From Phallusia mammillata (lineage: Eukaryota; Chordata; Ascidiacea; Phlebobranchia; Ascidiidae), in assembly GCA_003260075.1 (NCBI GenBank), contig QLIY01000276.1, forward strand, positions 109,325 to 173,324: a stretch of DNA of 64,000 nucleotides, read 5' to 3'. Made by a program: the position numbers and the translations under genes. The notes below the pieces were generated by a model. The model had not been told where the DNA came from. It ran no database searches and worked only from the letters and a program-made list of their open reading frames with translations. Position 1 is the stretch's first letter; each line of letters begins with the position of its first letter. This document shows positions 22,366-33,144 of the stretch, in pieces.

Positions 22366-24691
22366 GTTTATGAAACTTATCCAGACAGAGACAAAGCTGT
22401 GACGAATCTACAAAATAAAGTTGACAAAAAAAAATTTACAAAAATTTATTCGGCTGCTGCAACTAGACTACTCAACTTTACAACTTTGTCGTGCTATTCG
22501 TGGTAGTCCAAAACAGTTTGACAGCTGATGATCTATTGGTTGCTTTTATTCGGCTGTTCCAAATAGTCCTCGCTAAACAATCGAGAAAAAATGCGTTTGC
22601 GGATACTCCAGGTCAAGAAGCCCATCCCACAGTTGACAAATGTTAGAGCATTATGATGTTTGTACTGATCGATTGTGAGATAAGTCACTACAAAAACGAA
22701 AGGAACAAGGCCAACTTACAAACGATTAAAGTGGAGCATCAACAAACCTTTGTACAATTATTTGTTATGTCAAAAACGACACTTAAGCAAGCGCAATGTT
22801 TGTTCCAGTTGTTTAAAAAGCATCAAGCGACCCATTGTCGTTTGATTGACCGGAAAAGATTATGACGAGGCATCACAATACCTAACCTTAACCAAATATT
22901 TTATTTGATAGGTTTGTGTTAGAAACGGTTTTGTTCAATAAATTATTCCTCGTTTCCTACACCGTTGCGGTATATAGCAAACCAAATTCTAGTGTTTGTT
23001 CTGAGTAAACATCATATTGAAATAATCTCTAAAAACTGACGACTAAAAAGTGATAAGCACTTAAAGTGACACAAATCATGAAGCTGTTTGGATCATACAA
23101 ATATGTCCAGTGATGACGAAGATTCAACAAGTTTGTTTTTCCCATTGGCAAATCGGTGACGTCGTCTAGAATGTAAAAATATTAAACCATAAAAACACTG
23201 TTTACTTTTCCCAACAATTGTTTTTCAGCATTTAGTATGGTTTTGTGGCTAGAGAGTCCATCTCGTTTGCAAGTAGCAAGACACCATAACTTGTGTGTTA
23301 TTGTGTGTTTAGTCCTATTTGCCACTCGGTAACATTATACCGTTGCTCTGTTTGTTTGTAGGTTTTTGACCGCTACTGGATCTTTGATACCATACCTCCA
23401 TGACCTCCTAGAATACGTTTACTTTCTGAACGAAGAAAGACAGAGTACAAATTATGTTGACTATGTACGTCTCTAGACAAAGATAAAACAATGACCAACC
23501 TAAATTCTGACTTTTATCATCTTCAAAAAAAAACAAAACAAAACAAAAACAATCACAAACAAGTAATAACTAAAAAACAAGGTTTCGCGCCAAACCCATG
23601 TACACCAGTTTCTATACATAGTTTTCTTGTACCGAAAGTTGTGGGTACTTTTGCAATGTGATAGTTGAAATCGACAACCTTGGTGAGTTGTTGTACCGAC
23701 AAAATGCGGTGAAAAAAACTTCCTTTTATACACCTGTCACTTACCTTTTAGGCTCTGTATACACAAAAACATGCGACATCATTTATTATTCTTCTATTTG
23801 TAGTATATATTCATTATATACTGCGTAATTTGCTTAATAATACACGCCGACAATAAGATTTCTTTTGTTTTTAAAGGTAAGTTTGCATGCGTATGGCTGA
23901 TATAATGGACGCTTAAAACTTTGCATTTATATTTATTAAACCAACAAAAGTGTTTTTGGGTTAGGCCTATTTTCTTTTTCTACCTTTAAAGTACGGATTG
24001 CATTTGCATGAAATTTACTATTATTGAGTTTAGTTTGTTAGTTAATGCCATGCAAAAAACAATAATTTTTGTACTTTGTACAATAAATATATTATGGACA
24101 ATGTGTCACATCGTTGTTTTGCGTTTAGCTTCGAAAACGTATTTTACGTCACACAAGACACTTACGAACATATTATTGTATTGGTGCCAGTTACATAAAA
24201 ACACAATATAAAACTCACATGTTTGTAATTTAACAGCGTGGAAGAGATCGCATACGTCATGTGCATAAACAAACCTGTGAGAGGATTTTTTGTTGCGACC
24301 GTTTGTCATGGCCAAAAGCGAACAAACGTTTTTAGGCGAAGTGTTAGTAAAAATATACGTGGACTTAAAAAGCCTCAAGGTAGAAATGTAGAAAAATGCA
24401 CCCTTTATATGAAATGTTTATATTTTCCTTTTTTTTCAGTAGCAGAATCGTTCAAATAAAGAAGTAATATCATTTTGTTTTTTTCCAAATTCTAAGCTGT
24501 TTTGGCATGCAAGAATAAACTGCAATTTTGTAAACAAATTGATTTCATCCAATTACTTGTTTAAAATGTTTAGTTGTATATATTTCACGCTGCACACTAG
24601 AACAATGCTACAAAAAAAGAATATTGCGCTGCAACAGTGCAATTATATATTTGTTCATCATAACATGCAAACCAAACCACCAACATTTGGT
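22366..24691. other. Spacer inside duplication unit 1
   Basis: It contains the B/C intergenic repeat block (22500-23290) and AT-rich sequence with A-runs. No gene is supported. Open frames here are matched in unit 2 only because the whole segment was copied recently. Confidence 0.6.
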
Positions 24692-25797
24692 TTACTGCGA
24701 AATAATCGGACACTCATTGGAAACGAGGTAGGTGGTTTCCCCAGAGAATTCGACCTTGTCCAAGGTCATCGAAATCACGTGATCAACCGGGCATTGACAC
24801 TGGAAAGCCATTCTTATGATTTCGACTTGCGTAAGAACGCGAGGATAGATGATGAAGTTTTTGTGAGTTCCCCTGAAATAGCAAAAAAATATCACAACTG
24901 TTATAAGTTACTGATGAATGTAATGCGGTTTCGTGTTCGACGCGTGCGGTGTAGTAGGCATTTAATTAGCCCCGGAGCAAGCAAAAAAAAATTTGAACAA
25001 CGCTCTTTCCCTTACGGCTTCGTGCACCACTTGCAGAGGTTCCGTGAACTCTAATAGTTTCACAGGGTTTTCCCGAGTGACACGTTATATATGATATGCT
25101 TTATATCATTTATTCTGTTTAATAGTTTTACCGAAAACTTCTGTCTCCCACAAAGCCGGCACTGTTTCTGTAATCTTCGTCTTGGCCAATTACCAAACTT
25201 CCACCCCCTTCAATGATCGATCCGTCTTACCCTTGTGTTCCAATATCTTCTCCGTTGACATATACGCCCATGATTTTGTTCTTTGAATCAACCCATGCAC
25301 AGATGTGATACTGAAATGCAACAAAATATTCGCTATGTTTTAAAAAACAAAGTTATTACATTTCTGCAAAAAAAATGCTTTTTCCTAGTAGGTTTATTTG
25401 CTTAGCAATGAATGTTTTGTAACAATTAAGTAGGAATATATATAGTTGGTTTACACTTAAATAAACAGCATCTTAAGATTAAAGAGTAATTTTAACTTTT
25501 TTTAATCCAAAAGTTTGCTTGTTACCTGAGTTCCAGTTTTGAATGTATAATAGAAGTCATTAAACGAATGGTAACCCCCATAAAGCCTCAAAAACCCATC
25601 CGGTTGAAGCTCAATATGAAACTCATCAACATCAGTGGGTGTTTGATAACCTGCCACTGGAACAATATACGAGAGATTCTCAAGATAGACAAACGAACAC
25701 ATCGTGGCAGCCTTGAGCATGGGAACATATCTCTTGTAGCGGATGTAATCTTTCTGTTGATTGTCACGAGGAAAAATGAAATGGGTTTGGGGACAGC
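24692..25797 (-). pseudogene. PTX-B copy (unit 1) lacking exons 1 and 2
   Basis: Minus-strand exons are 25526-25797 (CPQTHFIFPRDNQQKDYIRY, ATMCSF), 25132-25310 (YHICAWVDS, IGQDEDYR) and 24692-24872 (FQCQCPVDHVISMTLDKVEF, ending CPIISQ). Splice sites and exon lengths match PTX-B1 (272/179/181 nt). The fourth exon carries TAA (complement of 25227-25229) where PTX-B1 has TAT. The signal and linker exons are absent: the gene is cut about 75 bp upstream of exon 3 by 11 C, beyond which the next PTX-C copy begins. It cannot make a secreted protein from its own promoter. Confidence 0.85.
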
Positions 25798-25886
25798 CTA
25801 AATGTAGAAAAAAATAGTAGTCTGTTGTTTGGGGTAAATGTATATACATGCGTTTTTTTTATTTTTTTATTCCCCCCCCCCCTTGC

Positions 25887-26828
25887 CTAAAACTTTGGCT
25901 GGGTTCTAAGCCTCCAGCATTAACAGCATACTGCTACTGTCCAAGTATGAAACTTCCTCCTCCCGGGATTATATATCCCTTATAGCCTTGTGCAGGCAAT
26001 TCTTCCCTATTGATGTAAGCTCCAATCGTCGCTAGCTCGGAATCAAACCAGACGCAAACATGATTCTAAAAGTAGTTGTTACTCTCCTAGCCTGTTATGG
26101 TGCATTTTTGTATCAATATAGCCTCCATTTTAACAAAAACAAAACATAAATATTTGTTACAAAAACGACATTTCGACAGTCCTTATGTCACTCTTATATA
26201 GTTAAATCAATGAATTAACTTGTTGTTAACATACTAAGTTTCTAGAATCAGGGAAATTGAACTCCACACAACTATCGACCATGCAAACTCGCAGTTCTGT
26301 TGGAAGGTCAAACGAAATGAAGAATTGGTTGGCTTGTGTGCTTGTTGCATAACTTATGAAAAAATCATATTCAGGTGTTTGAGTTGTCTTGATCCAAGCA
26401 CACATGGTGGCGCTCGTAAGCCTGGGAAAGTGCATGCGGTACCAGACGAAATCTTCGTTTTGCTGCTGTCGTGGAAACTCAAAATGTGTTAAGGTACAAT
26501 CTGTAGAAATTTACAAATCTGTAAATAATGTCAGCATTTGTAGATTCCTGACAGATAATAAGCAGTTTTGTTGATCATTTTTTTTCACTTTAACTTACTT
26601 GTTGTTGGTACGATTGGTTTGGAATATGCCAAAGAAACCTGTTTGTTCATTTTGGCTACTTTATGTTGAAGTTTTAAAATGTCAACTGCAAATACATTAA
26701 AATAATTTTTAACTTATTTCATCATGATTCAGTTACGGTTGAGTCTTACTTGTACAATTTTCACCGACATCCGCAGAAATGGTTGAAACTAAAGCAAGCA
26801 AAACAGACACAACATGTATTGGATGCAT
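25887..26828 (-). pseudogene. PTX-C copy (unit 2), no last exon, stop in fourth exon
   Basis: Minus-strand exons are 26750-26828 (signal peptide HVVSVLLALVSTISA), 26599-26685 (linker), 26235-26500 (THFEFPRQQQNEDFVWYR, ATMCAWI) and 25887-26065 (NHVCVWFDS). In exon 4, GAG has become TAG (complement of 25934-25936), in the calcium-loop motif. The donor is GC (AG then GCAAGG), and four bases later the poly(G) junction begins. The last exon was lost when the duplication formed. The next exons on this strand belong to the truncated PTX-B copy at 25797-24692. Confidence 0.85.
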
Positions 26829-29138
26829 GTTTATGAAACTTATCCAGACAAAGACAAAGCAGTGACGAATCTACAAAATAGAGTTGACAACAACAAAAAT
26901 AAATTACAAAAATTTATTCGGCTGCTGCAACTAGACTACTAAACTTTACAACTTTGTCGTGCTATTCGTTGTAGTCCAAAACAGTTTAACAGCTGATGAT
27001 CTAATGGTTGTTTTTATTCGGCTGTTCCAAATAGTTTTCGCTAAATAATCGAGAAAAAATGCGTTTGCGGATACTCCAGGTCAAGAAGCCCATCCCACAG
27101 TTGACAAATGTTAGAGCATTATGATGTTTGTACTGATCGATTGTGAGATAAGTCACTACAAAAACGAAAGGAACAAGGCCAACTTACAAACGATTAAAGT
27201 GGAGCATCAACAAACCTTTGTACAATTATTTGTTATGTCAAAAACGACACTTAAGCAAGCGCAATGTTTGTTCCAGTTGTTTAAAAAGCATCAAGCGACC
27301 CATTGTCGTTTGATTGACAGGAAAAGATTATGACGAGGCATCACAATACCTAACCCGTAACCAAATATTTTATTTGGTAGGTTTGTGTTAGAAACGGTTT
27401 TGTTCAAAAAATTATTCCTCGTTTTCTACACCGTTGCGGTATATAGCAAACCAAATTCTAGTGTTTGTTGTGAGTAAACATCATGTTGAAATAATTTCTA
27501 AAAACTGACGTCTAAAAAGTGATAAGCACTTAAAGTGACACATATCATGAAGCTGTTTGGATCATACAAATATGCCCAGTGATGACGAAGATTCAACAAG
27601 TTTGTTTTTCCCATTGGCAAATCGGTGACGTCGTCTAGAATGTAAAAATATTAAACCATAAAAACACTGTTTACTTTTCCCAACAATTGTTTTTCAGCAT
27701 TTGGTATGGTTTTGTGGCTAGGGAGTCCATCTCGTTTGCAAATAGAAAGACACCATAACTTGTGTGTTATTGTGTGTTTAGTCTTATTGGCACTCGGTAA
27801 CTAACATTATACCGTTTCTTTGTTTGGTTGTAGGTTTTCGACTGCTACTGGATTTTTGATACCATACCTCCATGAACTCCTAGAATACGTTTACTTTCTG
27901 AACGAAGAAAGACAGAGTACAAATTATGTTGACTATGTACGTCTCTAGACAAAGACAAAACAATTACCAATCTAAATTCTGATATTTATCATCTTCAAAA
28001 AAAAACAAAACAAAAACAATTACAAACAATTAATAACTAAAAAACAAGGTTTCGCGCCAAACCCATGTACACAAGTTTTTATACATAGTTTTCTTGTACC
28101 GAAAGTAGTGGGTACTTTTGCAATGTGATAGTTGTAATCGACAACCTTGGTAAGTTGTTGTAACAACGAAATGCGGTGAAAAAACTTCCTTTTATAGACC
28201 TGTCACTTACCTTTTAGGCTCTGTTTACACAAAAACATGCGACATCATTTATTATTCTTCTATTTGTAGTATATATTCATTATATACTGCGTAATTTACT
28301 TAATAATACACGCCGACAATAAGATTTCTTTTGTTTTTTAAGGTAAGTTTGCATGCGTACGGCTGATATAATGGAAGCTTAAAACTTTGCATTCATATTT
28401 ATTAAACCAACAAAAATGTTTTTGGGTTTGGGTTATTTGCTTTGCGACCTTTAAAGTACAGATTGCAGCTGCATGAAATTTAATGCTATTGAGTTTAGTT
28501 TGTTAGTTAATGCCAAGCACAAAACAATAATTTTTGTATTTTGTACAATAATATATTATGGATAATGTGTGACATCGTTGTTTTGCATTTTGTTTTGGAA
28601 ATGTGTTTTACGTTACACAAGACATTAAATGCTCTACAAATCAACTAACTTTTGCCTTCAATTGACACAATATAAAACTCACATGTTTGTAACTTAACAG
28701 CGTGAAAGAGATCGCATATGTAATGTGGATAAACAAACCTGTGTGGATTTTTTGTTGCAACCGTTTGTCATGGCCAAAACAAACGTTTTCTCGGCGAAGT
28801 GTTAGTGAAAATATTACGTGGACTGAAAAAGGATCAAGGTAGAAATGTTGAAACATGCACCCTTTATATGAAATGTTTGTATTTTGCGTTTTTTCAGTAG
28901 CAGGATCGTTCAAATAAGGCAGTAATACAACTTTGTTTTTTTTCCAAATTCTAAGCTGTTTTGGCATGCAAGAATAAATTTTGTAAACAAATTGATTTCA
29001 TCCAATTACTTATATGTTTAGTTGCATATATTTCACGCTGTACACTAGAATAATGCTACAAAAAAGAATATTGCGCTGCAACAGTGCAATTATATATTTG
29101 TTCATCATAACATGCAAACCAAACCGCCAACATTTGGT
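26829..29138. other. Spacer inside duplication unit 2
   Basis: Copy of 22366-24691 with scattered differences and small indels. No gene is supported. Confidence 0.6.
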
Positions 29139-30750
29139 TTACTGCGAAATAATCGGACACTCATTGGAAACGAGGTAGGTGGTTTCCCCAGAGAATTCGA
29201 CCTTGTCCAAGGACATGGTGATCACGTGATCAACCGGGCATTGACACTGGAAAGCCATTCTTATGATTTCGACTTGCGTAAGAACGCGAGGATAGATGAT
29301 GAAGTTTTTGTGAGTTCCCCTGAAATAGCAAAAAAATATCACAACTGTTGTAAGTTACAGACAAATGCAATGCGGTTTCGTGTTCGACGCGTGCGGTGTA
29401 GTAGGCATTCAATTAGCCCCGGAGCAAGCAAAAAAAGCTTTGAACAACGCTCTTTCCCTTACGGCTTCGTGCACCACTTGTAGAGTTCCGTGAACTCTAA
29501 TAGTTTCACAGGGTTTTCCCGAGTGACACGTTATATATGATATGCTTTATATCATTTATTCTGTTTAATAGTTTTACCGAAAACTTCTGTCTCCCACAAA
29601 GCCGGCACTGTTTCTGTAATCTTCGTCTTGGCCAATTACCAAACTTCCACCCCCTTCAATGATCGATCCGTCTTACCCTTGTGTTCCAATATCTTCTCCG
29701 TTGACATATACGCCCATGATTTTGTTCTTTGAATCAACCCATGCACAGATGTGATACTGAAATGCAACAAAATATTCGCTATTTTTTTAAAAGCAGTGTT
29801 AAAAAACAAAGTTATTACATTTCTGCAAATAAATGCTTTTCCTAGTAGGTTTATTTGCTTAGCAATGAATGTTTCGTAACAATTAAGTAGAAATATATAT
29901 AGTTGTTTTACACTTAAATAAACAGTATCTTAAGATTAAAGAGTAATTTTAACTTTTTTTAATCCAAAAGTTTGCTTGTTACCTGAGTTCCAGTTTTGAA
30001 TGTATAATAGAAGTCATTAAACGAATGGTAACCCCCATAAAGCCTCAAAAACCCATCCGGTTGAAGCTCAATATGAAACTCATCAACATCAGTGGGTGTT
30101 TGATAACCTGCCACTGGAACAATATACGAGAGATTCTCAAGATAGACAAACGAACACATCGTGGCAGCCTTGAGCGTGGGAACGTATCTCTTGTAGCGGA
30201 TGTAATCTTTCTGCTGATTGTCACGCGGAAAAATGAAATGAGTTTGGGGACAACCTAAATGTAGAAAAATAGTCGTCTGTTGTTGGGAGGGTAAATGTAT
30301 ATAGATGCGTAAAGTGTCAGTATAAGTAATAGTACGTTTTTCAATACAATGCGGTTACAAAATAAAGTACAGGCAGAAACGGCGATCCCATTGGACATTC
30401 TGCAATTCACGTCATCGTTTCTACTCACTTTCATTCGGTGTTTGTGGTGGTATCTGCATCGCCCTAACTTGCATTTGAAGAAATTCAAACTTTTTCCCCC
30501 CCCCCCCCCCCCCCCCCCCCTTGTTGAAGTTTATCTGTTTAAATACAAATTGTTGTAAATTTAACTTTGCTGTTTCACTGAACAAGTTCTGCAAACACAA
30601 TGCAATATTTGAGATACCTGCATAACACGAATTGACTTCGCATTCCGTGTTGTCAGTAGTCTTTGACTGAGTTGTGTTTCTTCCCATTGCGTCGTCTGAA
30701 GTAGCCAAAGCCACAATCATCAGGATGATTAGATTTGCTTCAAATTCCAT
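29139..30750 (-). pseudogene. PTX-B copy (unit 2), all exons, stop and poly(G) insertion
   Basis: Minus-strand exons are 30618-30750 (signal peptide LIILMIVALATSDD), 30429-30534 (linker), 29983-30254, 29578-29756 and 29139-29319. Splice sites are intact. The linker exon, normally 87 nt, contains 25 G (complement of 30496-30520) in place of a short A/G-rich segment, shifting the frame. Exon 4 has the same TAA (complement of 29673-29675) as the unit 1 copy. It is divergently oriented to PTX-C1, about 2.4 kb away, mirroring PTX-B1 and its PTX-C neighbour at 5299. Its upstream sequence is well conserved with that of PTX-B1. Confidence 0.85.
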
Positions 30751-33050
30751 TTCGAGTTAATGATTGTTTTTAGTGTTTGCCTGATAACTGATATACAGCA
30801 GTTCGAGAATTAGATAAGTAGCTAATTGCGGTGAAAACCCCCATGCGCACGAGCGTTGACGATCATAATTTTTTTTAATGTCACCGTGTTTTATCAAAAA
30901 CGAAACGCTGGAGTTTTGTGCAGGCCAGAACAAACACCTGTGAAAAATTTGCGTTTCAGCCTGATTTACCCGCGAAAACAAACACTTCTTTGCTTGAAAA
31001 TGCGACTTAATACTAGAGTGACATCAGTGTGTTTCAGTCTTGTCGGAAAAGGACATACATATTACGTATGCCAGGACAATACTACTTTTAACAACGTTGA
31101 ATAAAAAAAAGATACGCCAGATAACGATTGTTTTAATACACTCAACCTATACATCATGTGTTAAAGCGATGACTGGACTGTCTTGTTAATGACACAACAG
31201 TGCCAAATTACGAAAATAATCTGATAAAAAATATCACCGTGGCCTTTTCCAGGTGAAAAAACAAACTTTACAAATTTCCCGTGTTTAACCTGGCGGTTCC
31301 CGAGCAAAATGATAGTCGCAATGTTAGGCTGGATTTATTTTAAAACACTACGAGCAAACGTCTTCTGATTGCGAAACACTCCAGTTTAAGTGAACCATCC
31401 CACATTTGACGCTTAACAATGCAATATGATGTTTGTAATGTCAACTCGTGTGATGGGATGGGTCATTATACGACAACGACAGGATAAAGACATGACAACT
31501 TCCACATAAGTGGGCGATTGACACACCTCTTTATTGAATCAAAATAGAAACTGAAATACATGATATTTGTTCCATTGAATAGATAAACGTTATGAGACCC
31601 ATTGTCTTTTCATGGACCGGAAAAGATCATGACGAGCCATCACAACACCTAACCTTAACCAAATAATTTAGTTTACAGATTAGTGTTAGAAACGGTTTTA
31701 TTTTAATATACCCCCCCCCCCATCCATCATTTTCTACACCGTTGCGGTAGAGAGCAAACCAATTTCCAGTGTTTGTCCTGAGTAAATAACGTGTTAATAT
31801 TATTTCCAAAACTGACGTCTACAAACACTTAAAGCGCCACAAAACAGAAAGTTGTTTGCCGCGAGCAATTGTGTACAGTGATGACAAAGATTTAACAAGT
31901 TTGATTTTCCCATTGGCAAATCGGTGACGTCGCCTGGAACGTAAAAACGTATAAAACCATAAAAACGCTTTTTATCACTCCCACACTTGGTTTTGCAGCG
32001 TTTAGTGGGTTTTCGTGGCCAGGGAGTCCATCTTGTTTACAAGTAGCAAGAAACTATAACTTTAGTTCTTCTTCCTCAACCTGCACAAAATTTTCCCCAA
32101 AAGTTTGGTTAAAACGTGTTTTTTTCTCTTTGCTCATCAGTAACTAACCATCGTTGCTATGCTTCTTTATTGGTTCTTGACTGTCACAAAATCCGTTTAG
32201 TCTCTAGAGCAGTGGTTCTTAACCTTTTTTCCTTGCTGCACCCCTTTCAAATCACTAACCAATTTTCGCACCCCCTTTCAAATCACTAACCAATTTTCGC
32301 TCCCCCTTCTGTAATTGCTTAAATAGAATAGACCTAACCAACCTTAATGATTCAGCACCCCCGCACCCCCTAGGAGCAGTTCTCGCACCCCTTGGGGGTG
32401 CGTGCACCCCAGGTTAAGAACCCCTGCTCTAGAGGGTCAGTAATATCAATCCAAAATCCCCATGTATCCAGAAAACATTTACTCTATAAAGGGAGAAAAG
32501 TAATAATATTGACGAAATATTTGTAAACCACACTGGCAGTAATATTTAAACGCGTATCTAATTGATGTTTGACGTAAACAGCGTATTATTTACGTTATCT
32601 TTGTCTGAATCGTTTGTAACAAAACATGCCATTTCGCACTTAGTGCTGATAACAATCTGTTTTTCTCTTGCAAACAAACAGTATTTGCAAATGTAGTGTG
32701 CGCATATGTTAAAGTCGTTGCATGTTTATCTCCTTCGTGGACCAACGAGCGTGTGATGACGCAAAATTTCAAATCGTAAATTTTATAACCTTGCGTAAAC
32801 TTTGTCATCAATCCTTTAAAAGTCTTTATACGACCTTCTCTCTCACCGTTGATTTAGTGGTCAAGAACGGATATTTTGGCCGAGGAGTTCTTCCCATTTA
32901 CAAGTAGCACGAAGCCACAATGTCAGTTCTTCCTCCCATACACAAAAATATTTAAACAGTTTTTCATCTGTTTGGTTTCTTAACTTTTTGATTTGGCAAT
33001 TAAAAGTGATGAAGTAAAACTTTGCTGTCTGTTTTCTGCTTTGGATTTGC
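30751..33050. other. Divergent intergenic region between PTX-B and PTX-C1
   Basis: It holds the conserved PTX-B upstream stretch (30751-31140), the B/C intergenic repeat block (31380-32060) with an 11-C tract at 31711-31721, a complete MITE (32210-32426), and PTX-C upstream sequence. No further gene is supported. Confidence 0.6.
32210..32426 (+). mobile_element. Complete 217-bp hAT-type MITE
   Basis: The termini CAGTGGTTCTTAACCT and AGGTTAAGAACCCCTG are inverted repeats with one mismatch zone. They are flanked by perfect 8-bp copies of CTCTAGAG (32202-32209 and 32427-32434). A 31-bp internal unit (AAATCACTAACCAATTTTCG) is tandemly repeated. There is no coding capacity; the element is non-autonomous. 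Confidence 0.9.
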
Positions 33051-33051
33051 T

Positions 33052-33058
33052 ATAAAAG
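33052..33058 (+). promoter_or_regulatory. TATA box of PTX-C1
   Basis: TATAAAA within GCTATAAAAGCATGAAAC, 93 bp before the PTX-C1 start codon. The same string lies 96 bp before PTX-C2 (36821), and a degraded copy lies next to the PTX-C relic at 5387. Spacing and conservation fit a functional TATA box. Confidence 0.75.
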
Positions 33059-33144
33059 CATGAAACGTCGTTTCAATAAGCAGAAGTATTTACTCTAGTC
33101 GAGGCATTGGAAGTTTTGTAAACATGTTCTGTTCTCTATCAAAA

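Larger units (their letters stand above)
21391..25852. repeat. Segmental duplication unit 1 (about 4.5 kb)
   Basis: It carries exons 4 to 1 of a minus-strand PTX-C gene, a 2.3-kb spacer, and exons 5 to 3 of a minus-strand PTX-B gene. It matches unit 2 (25883-30309) with offsets drifting between about 4450 and 4500 nt. A 70-residue open frame at 22653 is identical in unit 2 apart from at most one change, reflecting recency rather than proven coding. The unit ends in the second intron of PTX-B, followed by 11 C at 25872-25882. Confidence 0.85.
25883..30309. repeat. Segmental duplication unit 2
   Basis: Second copy of the unit at 21391-25852. On its right it continues beyond the point where unit 1 is truncated, into the intact 5' part of the PTX-B gene (exons 2 and 1). 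This shows which end was lost from unit 1. Confidence 0.85.

Noticed and set aside
22653..22865. 70-codon open frame repeated at 27121-27333
   Set aside because: Copies sit in a very recent 4.5-kb duplication, so identity says nothing about coding; older copies of the same block (35640-35830) do not keep the frame.
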